The notes under the pieces were generated by a model. It was given only the letters and a program-made list of their open reading frames with translations, did not search any database and had not been told where the DNA came from. The position numbers and the translations under genes were made by a program. A stretch of DNA of 64,000 bases, from positions 21,466 through 85,465 of the forward strand of contig JAZOMO010000044.1 of NCBI GenBank assembly GCA_045654025.1. Direction: 5' to 3'. This document shows positions 1-8,537 of this stretch, piece by piece. How positions within the stretch are numbered: the stretch's first letter is position 1; every line of letters begins with the position of its first letter. Source of the stretch: Scatosoma sp045654025. Lineage in GTDB: Bacteria; Bacillota; Clostridia; Christensenellales; Borkfalkiaceae.

Positions 1-1870
1 GCTCCAACTGGAACATTTTGACGAATTTATTGATGCGCGCTTCCTTATCTTCCTTGCTGACCATGTACAAGTCGGCAACGTAGTTGATATACTCTCTACC
101 CGTCAATTTTTCGTACAAAGCGTGGTTGTCGGAAACGTAGCCAAGACGAAGCTTTGCTTCCAACGGCTGACGCGCGATGTCGTAGCCTTCGATTTCAATG
201 CTTCCTTCCGTAATCGACTGAATCCCTACAAGGCTCTTAATCGTCGTGGATTTACCCGCGCCGTTGTGACCGATAAACCCAAAGACTTCACCGTCGTGGA
301 TTTCCAAGCTCAAATCATCAACAGACTTTTTGGTGGAACCGGCATAGGTTTTGGAAAAGTTCTTTATTTTGACCATATTTACTCCTTCTGGATTTAACGG
401 ACTCCCCTGCGGTCTGCCGTCCAACTCTTTCAACAGATTTAACCTGTCTACTTTTTGCAACTTTTTACGATACGCTAATTCCCTGTGTGAGTCGGATACG
501 CTAAAGAGCATCATATACGCCCCCCACATAACAAAAATCAGTACGATGAAAACGAGATAGATTACCGCAGTGTACAACGGATAACATTCCATTTCCGACC
601 CAAACAAGGTAAACCGTACAATGAAATTGTATTTTAAAGGATAAGCAAACGAAAATTTATCGATGAAGAAGTCATCGTAAAGGAAGAAATAGTTTGCGCC
701 ATATTTCCCATCAAATCCGCCAAATTTCGAACCGTTGAGGTAGGTATTCAGCACCGCCGCACCAAGTATGTATAGCGTAAATACGATTAACGACTTGCTC
801 ATTGCCTTCAACTTTGGCCGTTCGAAGACGCCCGTGGCAACGCCAAGAAGAGGCAAGAAGAACGCATACAGATGGTCGTACCAATATACCATATTCTGCA
901 TCAACGACAGTTCGCCGGAAACCTCCGGAAGAATAATCGCGCACAGCGCGCCAAGTACGTTAATAAAATAGGTGAAGTAATACAGGCTCTTTAATTTAAA
1001 GATGTACGCAAAGAACATCAAAATGATTGCCGTGTTACACAAGTGTAAGGGCAGAATTTGCGCACGCGTACGGAATAATTGCCATGCAAAGTATTGCACT
1101 ACACCGGCGAAAGAAAGGGTTATCAATAGGAAATGCCTATCTTCCATACTCTTCTTTCTTTGCGAAATATAGATGCCTACGGGGATTATACACGCTGCAT
1201 AAATCATCAATCTGTGCGTTACCGAGAACCCCTCTGCATCGCCCCCAATTTCCCCTAATATCAGCTGCGGGAAATAAATAGGCATAAACGCCATCGCGTA
1301 CAATAATATCGAAAGCGCCGACTTTCCAAGTCGCTTTCCTATATTTTCAAAATCTTTAGCAACAATCGCTTCGATGAAAGACGCGCCGCAAATCATCGAC
1401 ATCAACACAACGTTGATTGCAAAAACAATCGTGCGCCAATGCGTCATATCCGCTACACCATGAATCGATACCGCAACCGGCTTTATCAAAATGATGTTTG
1501 CCAATAAGATGGGAAGACTCAAAAACGAGCGGAAATCCTTAGCTTCCTGTTTAGGGAAGAAGGGCGAAATGATTGCAAACACCGTCAAAATCGTTGTTAA
1601 CCAATCTAAAAGGCACATCCCCACGTAACCAAAAGGGGAAAAGAGCGTGCCTCCGCTCAAGCCGACCTGTTCGCTGATAATTTCTTTGCCGAATAAGTGC
1701 GGTATATACACCACGAACAATAAAAGCGCCAAGACCTGCTTGATAAAATCAACAAGTCGAATCTGCCTTTTGAAAATTTTAATTTGTTTTTCTTTGCATG
1801 CTCTTCCAAGAAAGTAGGTGCCTACCGCGCCTCCTGCCGAGCATACGCCTAAAAGCAATGCGTATATCAT
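1..1870 (-). CDS. YwaF-like membrane protein fused to an ABC transporter ATPase (3' end outside window)
   Basis: One uninterrupted minus-strand frame runs from the ATG at 1870 to the window edge; I read every codon and found no stop. Residues 1-498 are a polytopic membrane region with many hydrophobic segments and an LPLHLC motif near residue 272, typical of the YwaF/TIGR02206 integral membrane family. From residue 499 an ABC ATPase domain starts, with Walker A GHNGAGKST (residues 534-542); the remaining ATPase motifs lie outside the window. A good Shine-Dalgarno (GAAGGAG) sits just before Met499 (ATG at 376), so the ATPase could also be made alone by internal initiation. The first domain has no stop of its own, so this is either a true fusion or a lost stop codon. 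The substrate is unknown; the combination suggests an ABC exporter. The promoter is at 2015-2043. Confidence 0.8.
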   Translation of the reverse strand, partial: MIYALLLGVCSAGGAVGTYFLGRACKEKQIKIFKRQIRLVDFIKQVLALLLFVVYIPHLFGKEIISEQVGLSGGTLFSPFGYVGMCLLDWLTTILTVFAIISPFFPKQEAKDFRSFLSLPILLANIILIKPVAVSIHGVADMTHWRTIVFAINVVLMSMICGASFIEAIVAKDFENIGKRLGKSALSILLYAMAFMPIYFPQLILGEIGGDAEGFSVTHRLMIYAACIIPVGIYISQRKKSMEDRHFLLITLSFAGVVQYFAWQLFRTRAQILPLHLCNTAIILMFFAYIFKLKSLYYFTYFINVLGALCAIILPEVSGELSLMQNMVYWYDHLYAFFLPLLGVATGVFERPKLKAMSKSLIVFTLYILGAAVLNTYLNGSKFGGFDGKYGANYFFLYDDFFIDKFSFAYPLKYNFIVRFTLFGSEMECYPLYTAVIYLVFIVLIFVMWGAYMMLFSVSDSHRELAYRKKLQKVDRLNLLKELDGRPQGSPLNPEGVNMVKIKNFSKTYAGSTKKSVDDLSLEIHDGEVFGFIGHNGAGKSTTIKSLVGIQSITEGSIEIEGYDIARQPLEAKLRLGYVSDNHALYEKLTGREYINYVADLYMVSKEDKEARINKFVKMFQLE

Positions 1871-2014
1871 AATCTATAATTCCAAACACTCCGACGATGG
1901 TATTTACGTCTAACGCACCATGAGCACGTAACACTTTTTTTACCGTTTTATTATCTGTTTTACCGCTTAAAAATCCTAAGAACTCTTTCTCAAAGACTTT
2001 TTAAAACTATCGAT

Positions 2015-2043
2015 ATTATATAAAAGATTGACTTAGATGTCAA
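2015..2043 (-). promoter_or_regulatory. Sigma-A promoter of the YwaF-ABC gene
   Basis: On the minus strand a perfect TTGACA (2043-2038) and a perfect TATAAT (2020-2015) are separated by 17 bp. Transcription would start near 2008, giving a leader of about 140 nt before the ATG at 1870. Confidence 0.85.
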
Positions 2044-2046
2044 GCG

Positions 2047-2084
2047 ATTTTGTCGATTTTTGTCATATGCAATTTTTGTCATAT
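2047..2084. repeat. Direct repeats next to the promoter
   Basis: The 12-mer TTTTTGTCATAT occurs at 2057-2068 and 2073-2084 (16-bp period), and a shorter TTTTGTC copy lies closer to the -35 box. The repeats sit just upstream of the -35 hexamer of the minus-strand promoter, where an activator would bind. The binding protein is unknown. Confidence 0.4.
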
Positions 2085-2259
2085 ATTTATATGATAAATA
2101 AATTAGGCATAAAACCCATATAAAAAAGCAGTAAAAACGTATATAAATATAAGGAATTTAACCCTTTGTAATCAGTACAGAAGTTAACAAAACCAACCAA
2201 GCTTTTACGAAAATTTTATGCGAAAGAACACCTTTTCCCTCGCATTTCGCCTAAAACAA
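2085..2259. other. AT-rich intergenic stretch, nothing recognised
   Basis: This is the rest of the 470-bp gap between the YwaF-ABC gene and the DUF1292 gene. It is AT-rich and holds a short inverted repeat (TCATAT/ATATGA) at its left edge. I see no ORF with a ribosome binding site, no tRNA and no convincing structured RNA. Confidence 0.5.
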
Positions 2260-2294
2260 GCAAAATAAAATCCCCCGCAAAAAACGGGGGGATT
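2260..2294 (-). terminator. Intrinsic terminator of the rlmD/DUF1292 operon
   Basis: AATCCCCC (2269-2276) pairs with GGGGGATT (2287-2294). Read on the minus strand the stem is followed by a TTTTATTTT tract. It lies 49 bp after the stop of the DUF1292 gene. Confidence 0.8.
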
Positions 2295-2342
2295 ATTTAT
2301 GTATTTTTTTGGTGGTGAGGTCGTTTCTCGCATGCGCCGCTT

Positions 2343-2603
2343 TTATTCTTTTTGAATCGCTTCTTCCGCGAAAGCATCCACCGCGCGGTCGATTTCTTCG
2401 TACTCTTCTTCCGTTTCCACCAAAGACAAAACGTTGTCTTCTGTGAACGAGTAGACGATGATTTGTTCTTCATCCGCTTCATTGTAGAAGATAGCGTAGT
2501 CTTTATTGAATCGCTCGCTATGGAAGGTGAACAACACCTTAAACGTTAGCTGTGTTCCGTCCTTTGCGGTAAACAATAAAATATTGTTTATTTTCTTTTC
2601 CAT
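2343..2603 (-). CDS. DUF1292 family protein (YrzB-like)
   Basis: An 86-residue acidic protein with the beta-rich pattern of DUF1292: a short LLFTAKDG strand, a central IIVYSFTED segment and an acidic C-terminal helix. The family is common in Firmicutes, often near ruvX, and its molecular function is unknown. It is the last gene of the run starting at 6117, 21 bp after rlmD, and is followed by the terminator at 2260-2294. No catalytic motif is visible. Confidence 0.8.
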   Translation of the reverse strand: MEKKINNILLFTAKDGTQLTFKVLFTFHSERFNKDYAIFYNEADEEQIIVYSFTEDNVLSLVETEEEYEEIDRAVDAFAEEAIQKE

Positions 2604-2624
2604 CTCTTTCTTCTCTCCGTTTTT

Positions 2625-4064
2625 TTAGTCCGCCTTGCGTGCAAGGCAAACCAAGGTTTCTACATGTTTCGTCTGAGGAAACATGTCATACGGTTGAATC
2701 TTTATCGGGGCGTAGTAGCCAGGCAGGGTTTCGCCGTCCGCCAAGCTCTCATACGCAGGGTTTTTAATCAGCGCCCCGTTCGAGCCCTCTTTCTCAATCA
2801 ATCTGCCCGTCAAAATGCCCAAATCGCGCGCCAAAGTGGACGGGTTGCAGGAGATAATCGTCAATGACGGAATCCCGCTCTCCAGCAACGCTTTTAATAC
2901 GCTGCGGTGAATCCCTGCCCTCGGCGGGTCGAGAATTAAGCGTATCTTTTCATCGCGCTCTTTTTTCATTACGTCCGCAAGCTTTTCTTCTACATAGCCG
3001 CAGATATTCGTCATGTTTTCAAGTCCGTTCTTCGCCTTTAAGGAATCGGCGCAAGCCACCGCTTCCGGCTCTAATTCGATACCGTATACACGCTTTGCGC
3101 GCTTTGCCAGCATCGCCGTCAGTAAGCCACCGCCCGAATAGGCATCAATGACGACCTCGTCACCCGTTTCGATGACCGATTTGAGGGCAGCGTTGTACAG
3201 CTTTGAACGCACGTTTTCGTTGACCTGCAAAAAGGTCTGCGGTCCTGCCTCGTACAAAATTCCCTGCTCCACCGCCTCGTAAACGGGGCTACCATGTACG
3301 AGATGAAACTCTTTCCCAAAGATAACGTTGGTATCCTTGTCGTTCACGTTGACGTACAGCGAGAAGATGGGGAACAGCCCCGACAATTGTTCAATCAGGT
3401 ACGGCAGGGCAGGCAGGTTTCTTTTTACGCATACCAACGTAAGTAAGAACTTTCCACCAATTTCCCTTGCCACGATATGGCGCAAAACGCCCGTTTTTCG
3501 TTCTTCGTCGTAACCCTTGACGCCCCACTCCGCACAGTAGCGTTTGATGATAGCAATCAGCTTTTCCGCCCACTCTGGATGAATGGCGCATCTGTCCGTC
3601 GGCACGATGCGGTGCGACCGTTCGGCATAGAACCCGATGACGGTGTTTCCCTCTTTATCTACCCCTACGGGCAGTTGTAATTTGTTGCGGTATGCGTAGG
3701 GGCAATCACTCTTGATCGTGGGTTTTACTTCTACGTGCAAGCCCCCGATTTTGCGGAGGCAATCCTGCACGACGTTCTGCTTGAAATGCAGCTGCAGATT
3801 GTATTCCATATGCTGTAATTGACAGCCGCCACAACGCGAAAAGACGTGACATTTTTCACGCACACGCTCCTCTGCAGGGGTCAAAATTTCTTCAATCTTC
3901 CCATACCCGATACCATCCTTGACCTTGAGCACACGAAAGCGCACCTTTTCCCCAGGTAAACAAGCAGGCACGAAAAAAGTAACCCCCTCGTGCCTGATAA
4001 TTCCCTCTCCGTTCGACCCGATGGCGCTGGTCACGGCGGTAATAATCGTATTCTTTTCTATCAT
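2625..4064 (-). CDS. rlmD: 23S rRNA (uracil-5-)-methyltransferase, RlmD/RumA family
   Basis: A 479-residue S-adenosylmethionine-dependent enzyme that methylates uracil C5 in 23S rRNA (the target could also be tRNA, because RlmD, RlmCD and TrmA-like members are hard to separate). An N-terminal TRAM-type RNA-binding domain (about 1-60) comes first, then iron-sulfur cysteines C72, C78, C81 and C159, a Rossmann methyltransferase domain with DAYSGGG, and the catalytic cysteine in SCNPSTLARD near residue 410. Length and domain order are normal. It begins 29 bp after the membrane-protein gene in the same operon. Confidence 0.93.
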   Translation of the reverse strand: MIEKNTIITAVTSAIGSNGEGIIRHEGVTFFVPACLPGEKVRFRVLKVKDGIGYGKIEEILTPAEERVREKCHVFSRCGGCQLQHMEYNLQLHFKQNVVQDCLRKIGGLHVEVKPTIKSDCPYAYRNKLQLPVGVDKEGNTVIGFYAERSHRIVPTDRCAIHPEWAEKLIAIIKRYCAEWGVKGYDEERKTGVLRHIVAREIGGKFLLTLVCVKRNLPALPYLIEQLSGLFPIFSLYVNVNDKDTNVIFGKEFHLVHGSPVYEAVEQGILYEAGPQTFLQVNENVRSKLYNAALKSVIETGDEVVIDAYSGGGLLTAMLAKRAKRVYGIELEPEAVACADSLKAKNGLENMTNICGYVEEKLADVMKKERDEKIRLILDPPRAGIHRSVLKALLESGIPSLTIISCNPSTLARDLGILTGRLIEKEGSNGALIKNPAYESLADGETLPGYYAPIKIQPYDMFPQTKHVETLVCLARKAD

Positions 4065-4093
4065 ACTTCTTCCCCCTTTTTAAGAGAGCTTTT

Positions 4094-4621
4094 TCACTTC
4101 TTCAAAATCCTCGCCACCAACGCAAAGACTTGCTTATTCAGACGGTAAAAGGCGTAGTCGTACATGACGAAGTACAGCGTGCTACCCACAAGCACAATCG
4201 GCAGAGCGTACGCATCCAACCAGTTCACCCCTGTCGTCTGCACCACCAGCCACCAAAACAACAGCATCGCGCCGTCAAACCAAACGCATTTCACGAGGAA
4301 TGCCAGCCATTTTTTTACCTTCAATTTTTCCTGCAAGTCGTTGAGTAACGGATGTAATCCAAAAAACAGTATAAAGGGCAATAAATCAATAAAATACCCT
4401 GCCGTACCGATCATCAAGACGGTAAGCAGCAAAGTTGCCACGTACGCCATCACGTATCCTATGTACGATTTTTTAGCAAGAGGCAAGGAAAGCGCAATAG
4501 ACGCTACCATGTACCCAACGAACAGTAAAATGGAAGTAAAATTCCCCACGGCAAGAAACAGGGTGGCTATCGCCGTGGATACACCTGCCAAAGCCACCTC
4601 GCGCGCGGTAATTCTTCGCAC
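4094..4621 (-). CDS. Uncharacterised small polytopic membrane protein
   Basis: A 175-residue hydrophobic protein with about five predicted transmembrane segments and a basic C-terminus. Its overall shape, an N-terminal amphipathic REVALAG segment followed by glycine-rich helices, recalls the substrate-binding subunits of ECF vitamin transporters, but I cannot see a family-defining motif. It starts 5 bp after the J-like gene, so the two are probably co-translated. Function unknown. Confidence 0.6.
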   Translation of the reverse strand: MRRITAREVALAGVSTAIATLFLAVGNFTSILLFVGYMVASIALSLPLAKKSYIGYVMAYVATLLLTVLMIGTAGYFIDLLPFILFFGLHPLLNDLQEKLKVKKWLAFLVKCVWFDGAMLLFWWLVVQTTGVNWLDAYALPIVLVGSTLYFVMYDYAFYRLNKQVFALVARILKK

Positions 4622-4626
4622 TGTGA

Positions 4627-5241
4627 TTACCTACACATACAGCCGTTCAAACAGCTGTTGATGCAGATGTTTGCACCACAGCAGCAACAGCACTGATCGC
4701 ACATGCTCGTGCCTCCCATCTGCGGCGCTCCTCCACCAGACATGCCGCCATAAGGGGCTTGCTGATTGCCCGCCTCTCTTTGTCTTTGCTCATACTCCGC
4801 TTTGGCGTTCAGCTTTCCGTAGGCATCCCGATACTTATTGCAATCGGGGTCCATTTGCATGGCGATTTCCAGTTGCTTTTTACTGTCGTTCGTCCAACCC
4901 TTTTTATAGTACACCACCGCCTGCAAATAATGCCATTCCGCGGTTCGTTCGTTAAATTCGTCAAGCACTGCCTGCGCCCCGTTGATATCCCCCTCTTTGA
5001 GCAGTCGGGAAATCTCCTCGAACGCCGCCTCGCCCGTAGTGTTTTTACTCTGACGCTTTCTCTCTGCCGTCAGTTCCTTGTATGCGTTTTCCAGCTCGGT
5101 CAGCTTGCGCGCCGCCTCATTGCCAGCCTCGCCGTCCTGCCAACGCTCCTCGCGATACTGTTCGCGAAGCCTTTCATATGCGGCAGCCAGCTCCTCATCC
5201 GTCGCCGTTTCCGTTAATCCGAATAATGTGTATAAATCCAT
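4627..5241 (-). CDS. J-domain-like protein with cysteine-rich tail
   Basis: A 204-residue protein whose first 60 residues look like a J-domain (MDLYTLFGLTETATDEEL... then paired charged helices), but the HPD tripeptide that stimulates DnaK is absent between helices II and III. The middle (about 75-150) resembles a TPR-type helical repeat. The end is glycine-rich and then very cysteine-rich (from about residue 182: CDQCCCCCG and further cysteines). A role as a scaffold or metal-binding co-chaperone is inference. It starts one base after the DUF5685 stop. Confidence 0.7.
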   Translation of the reverse strand: MDLYTLFGLTETATDEELAAAYERLREQYREERWQDGEAGNEAARKLTELENAYKELTAERKRQSKNTTGEAAFEEISRLLKEGDINGAQAVLDEFNERTAEWHYLQAVVYYKKGWTNDSKKQLEIAMQMDPDCNKYRDAYGKLNAKAEYEQRQREAGNQQAPYGGMSGGGAPQMGGTSMCDQCCCCCGANICINSCLNGCMCR

Positions 5242-6117
5242 TTATTTACCCTCTTTTTTATGTTTTTTACAAGCCTCGCAACTCCCCTTCATCACCCTTG
5301 CCGTTTCCGCGGGTAAGCCACGAAGTAGGATATTGTCCACCAAATCTCGATTGAAGTGCATCGTCAGCCTTTCCAGCCGTTCCCGTATGTCCGTAAACAG
5401 CGTACCGAAGACGAACTGCAAATCCTCTGCCTGCTTTTCTATAAGAGCGCATTTACTCTCCGCCCCATAGGCAAGCCTTAAGGGGTTGTAGGCGTTTTTC
5501 TTTACGTCCTTGTCGTAATCGTCCAACGCATCAATAAGATACACCCATTTCCCCACGTCGTAGAACAAAGCGTAGGCGTCCTCGCTCTTTTTATCCTCTA
5601 AAAAGTATTCAGACAGCCTTGCCATCATCGTGGCGGAAGGATCTGCGGCTCGGTCTATGCTGTCCGTGCATGCTTTTTCTATCGCGGCCTGCTCCTCTAT
5701 CCCCTTGCGGACGATAGCGCAAAGCTCAGGATATGCTTTTTCTGCGCGCTTGTGACCGCGGGTGAACGCCAGCTTTTTGATGCCGCCCTTGTCACCGTCT
5801 TCGACGTCATCCACGCACTTATAATAGGCAAGCTCTGTGTTCAGCGCGCCAAGCTTTTTTGTCAGCTCGTCCACCTCTGCCATCTGCTTGGTGCGGATAC
5901 AGTGGGTCAAACAATGCTGTTTTTCCACCTTTACGTCTTGCCCCAACAGATTGTGCAACAGCGCAGATAAAAAAGCAATATCGTAGGTCAAGCCTAATCT
6001 CGCCCTCTGTCCGCATACCTGCCCGATGCCTTTGCATACACCACAATACAGAGCCTCGTACAAGGTCTGGTCTTTGAGGTATAAATAGGGCATATCCGGA
6101 CGGACGTATCCAAACAT
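5242..6117 (-). CDS. DUF5685 family protein with two Asp-rich motifs
   Basis: A 291-residue, mostly helical protein of the DUF5685 type, function unknown. I chose the ATG at 6117 because AAAGGAG lies 7 nt upstream; an ATG at 6153 extends the frame but has no such site. Visible features are a CGVC pair (C25, C28), cysteines 69 and 73, an acidic DDVED segment (103-107), a second acidic DALDDYDKD segment (196-204), and a C-terminal CEACKKHKK. The two acidic motifs resemble the metal-binding DDxxD motifs of class I isoprenoid synthases; that link is inference. First gene of a five-gene operon with its own promoter. Confidence 0.75.
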   Translation of the reverse strand: MFGYVRPDMPYLYLKDQTLYEALYCGVCKGIGQVCGQRARLGLTYDIAFLSALLHNLLGQDVKVEKQHCLTHCIRTKQMAEVDELTKKLGALNTELAYYKCVDDVEDGDKGGIKKLAFTRGHKRAEKAYPELCAIVRKGIEEQAAIEKACTDSIDRAADPSATMMARLSEYFLEDKKSEDAYALFYDVGKWVYLIDALDDYDKDVKKNAYNPLRLAYGAESKCALIEKQAEDLQFVFGTLFTDIRERLERLTMHFNRDLVDNILLRGLPAETARVMKGSCEACKKHKKEGK

Positions 6118-6167
6118 AGCATTCTCCTTTGATGAAATCCTGTTTTTGCACACTTTGGCTCATTATC

Positions 6168-6196
6168 ATTATAACACGCCTAAAAGCAAAAGGCAA
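6168..6196 (-). promoter_or_regulatory. Sigma-A promoter of the DUF5685-rlmD operon
   Basis: Minus strand: TTGCCT (6196-6191), 17-bp spacer, TATAAT (6173-6168). Predicted start near 6161, 44 nt before the chosen ATG at 6117. Confidence 0.8.
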
Positions 6197-6296
6197 ACGG
6201 ATAACCTGATTTTCGTAGAAAATCCAGAAAAATATCATCTTCTTTTCACACAAACCGCCTTTTTGTAGTTTGCACCTCCGCCCGACCTTTCATACA

Positions 6297-6329
6297 AAGG
6301 AAAAACCGCAACGGTTGCGTTGCGGTTTT
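6297..6329 (-). terminator. Intrinsic terminator of thrC
   Basis: AAAACCGCAACG (6302-6313) pairs perfectly with CGTTGCGGTTTT (6318-6329) around a 4-nt loop. On the minus strand the stem runs into a T tract. It lies 16 bp past the thrC stop. Confidence 0.85.
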
Positions 6330-6344
6330 CGTTATTTTATTATT

Positions 6345-7880
6345 TTATTTCTCATCAGGGATGGGGACGATATTCCCATCCACAAAATCCAGTACCGCTG
6401 CCGCCATCTTTTTCAGGTCGTTGGGGTAGGTCTTTTTAAACCGCAGGGGGCGATAGCGCAGGTCGAGCAAGCTCTTCGGCGGCTTCATCGCCGTCAGTAA
6501 ATTTAAACGCTTGATTCCCTTAAAGCTATCCTTGACGTCGTTGCCCGACAGCGCGTACAAAACGTCTTGGGGGAATTTATAAGGGTTTGCCGTGGAGAGT
6601 ACAACCGTCTGCGTGACGTCCTTTCTGTCACGTTTTTCCATCGCCTCCAGATACACCGCCAGCGCAACGCCGGTGTGCGTATCCATCGCGTAGCCGTATT
6701 CTTCAAAGACTTCGTACATCGCCTCAACGGTATCGTCTTCGCTGGCAAATCCACCATGGAAATCGGCTTTAACTTTGCTGAGCTCTTCCGTCGTAATCGT
6801 GTATTCGCCCTTCTCTTGCAAAGACTTCATTCTCTCTGCCGTCACCTTGGCGTTTCTACCGCTGATTTCAAACAGCAAGCGTTCGAGGTTTGAGGACACC
6901 AAAATGTCCATAGACGGAGACATGGTACGGTGGAAATCGCGTTTTACATCGTATTTTCCTGTCGCAAAGAAGTCGGCAAGCACCTTGTTTTTGTTGGACG
7001 CACACAGCAGTTTTCTTACGGGTAAGCCCATCTGCTTAGCGTACCAGCCCGCCAAAATATCGCCAAAGTTGCCCGTCGGTACGACGAAGTCAATCTGTTC
7101 GCCCATTTCCGCTTTTCCGCTGGTAATGAGGTCAACGTAAGCGGAGAAGTAATAGGCGATTTGCGGCGCAAGACGTCCAAAGTTAATTGAGTTCGCACTG
7201 GAAACACGCACCCCTTTTTCTTGCAGAGCATTGTTGAAATCCTCATCCGCAAACAGCTTCTTCACCGCGCGCTGACAGTCGTCAAAGTTACCCGAAACCG
7301 CCGCAACGAAGACGTTTTGACCGTCCTGCACACACATTTGCAGGCGTTGCATTTTCGCAACCCCTTCATCGGGATAGAATACCGATACCTTCGTACCAGG
7401 TACGTCACGGAAGCCTTCCAGCGCCGCTTTACCCGTGTCGCCGCTGGTCGCGGTCAAAATCAAAATATCGTCGTTGATGCCCAGTTTTTCGCAACTGCGC
7501 TTTAATAAGTACGGCAATACGGTCAGCGCCATATCCTTGAATGCGCAAGTAGGGCCGTGGAACAACTCCAAGATATAAAAGCCGTCGTCAATCTTGACGA
7601 GGGGTACGGGGTCGCCACCCTCGAAGTTCGAATACGCCTTCGTGCAGGTTTCTAGTAAGAAATCCTGCCCCAGCTCCGCGCCGAGGTATTTTCCAAGAAT
7701 GAACGCCGCACGTTCGGGGTAGTTCATCTCTCCCATTTTTATCAGTTCTTCCTCGGTCACATTCGGGAAGCTTTCAGGCACGAACAAGCCGCCGTCTGAG
7801 GCGAGCCCTTTTACAATCGCTTCCGCACCCGTTACCTTTTCCTTACTGCGCGTGGAAATAAAACGCATAACTTTACTCAT
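6345..7880 (-). CDS. thrC: Threonine synthase
   Basis: A 511-residue PLP enzyme converting O-phosphohomoserine to threonine, the last step of threonine synthesis. It is of the long type found in E. coli and fungi. The PLP lysine is K115 in FHGPTCAFKDMA, and the phosphate-binding loop ATSGDTGKAAL is present. No other threonine genes are adjacent. It follows a terminator at 7920-7953 but I see no consensus promoter in the 40-bp gap, so it may depend on a weak promoter or on readthrough. Confidence 0.95.
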   Translation of the reverse strand: MSKVMRFISTRSKEKVTGAEAIVKGLASDGGLFVPESFPNVTEEELIKMGEMNYPERAAFILGKYLGAELGQDFLLETCTKAYSNFEGGDPVPLVKIDDGFYILELFHGPTCAFKDMALTVLPYLLKRSCEKLGINDDILILTATSGDTGKAALEGFRDVPGTKVSVFYPDEGVAKMQRLQMCVQDGQNVFVAAVSGNFDDCQRAVKKLFADEDFNNALQEKGVRVSSANSINFGRLAPQIAYYFSAYVDLITSGKAEMGEQIDFVVPTGNFGDILAGWYAKQMGLPVRKLLCASNKNKVLADFFATGKYDVKRDFHRTMSPSMDILVSSNLERLLFEISGRNAKVTAERMKSLQEKGEYTITTEELSKVKADFHGGFASEDDTVEAMYEVFEEYGYAMDTHTGVALAVYLEAMEKRDRKDVTQTVVLSTANPYKFPQDVLYALSGNDVKDSFKGIKRLNLLTAMKPPKSLLDLRYRPLRFKKTYPNDLKKMAAAVLDFVDGNIVPIPDEK

Positions 7881-7919
7881 AGGTACTTACTCCTAAACAT
7901 TAGGTACTTTCTTTTAAAA

Positions 7920-7953
7920 AACGAAACGCCGAGGCGCATATGCGTATCGGCGT
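7920..7953 (-). terminator. Intrinsic terminator of the P-loop protein gene
   Basis: ACGCCGA (7926-7932) pairs with TCGGCGT (7947-7953); read on the minus strand it is followed by TTCGTTTTTT. It separates the P-loop gene from thrC. Confidence 0.8.
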
Positions 7954-7973
7954 CTTTTGTCTAACGCGTGGAA

Positions 7974-8381
7974 TTAAACGTATTTTGCCACAAAATCAGG
8001 CAATTCTTCCTTGGTTGCGGTGACCGTTACGGTGACCGTCAAGCCGTCCTGCGCTGCCACCTTATCCAGCATGTAGAAGAAGCTTGCCAGCTCTGCTACG
8101 GGTTTGCCTGCGATACGAACGATACCGTCGATGTAAACGTATTCGTTGTCGTTGTTGCCCGCGATAACGCCTTTGATGAAGCCGCACAATGCCGCTTCGC
8201 CTGCGATATCGTATTCGCTGACGTCGATGAAACGGATTTCACGCTCTAAGTCATACATACCGCGCTTGGAATCAGAAATAAAAATCATATGTCCTTTGGC
8301 TTCGGATACGGTAGCGTTTGCCGCGTCAATCAAGAGCTTCGTTTTACCCGTACCTTTTGCGCCGTAAATTACTTTAATCAT
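7974..8381 (-). CDS. Small P-loop NTPase-like protein
   Basis: A 135-residue protein with a Walker A motif near its N-terminus (GAKGTGKT, residues 8-15) and a plausible Walker B (EYVYIDGI). The rest is a compact alpha/beta domain. Similar short ATP-binding proteins are found in many Clostridia without a known function. It stands alone with a terminator at 7920-7953. No partner gene is suggested by the context. Confidence 0.75.
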   Translation of the reverse strand: MIKVIYGAKGTGKTKLLIDAANATVSEAKGHMIFISDSKRGMYDLEREIRFIDVSEYDIAGEAALCGFIKGVIAGNNDNEYVYIDGIVRIAGKPVAELASFFYMLDKVAAQDGLTVTVTVTATKEELPDFVAKYV

Positions 8382-8537
8382 AGTTCAAAATCCTCCCAGA
8401 TTGTCTTTCTCCCCCTTTCGTTCACTTTCAAACCGTCGGGGTTGATTATAGTGTAGCAAATTTTTTCGCCGATTTCAATACCTTTTTGAAAAAATTTTCC
8501 GCTTTTTCACAACTTTTTTTTGCTTTTTTGTCTATTT

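Noticed and set aside
1..397. Plus-strand reading frames over the ABC ATPase region
   Set aside because: They are antisense shadows; the minus-strand frame has Walker A and continues the membrane protein.
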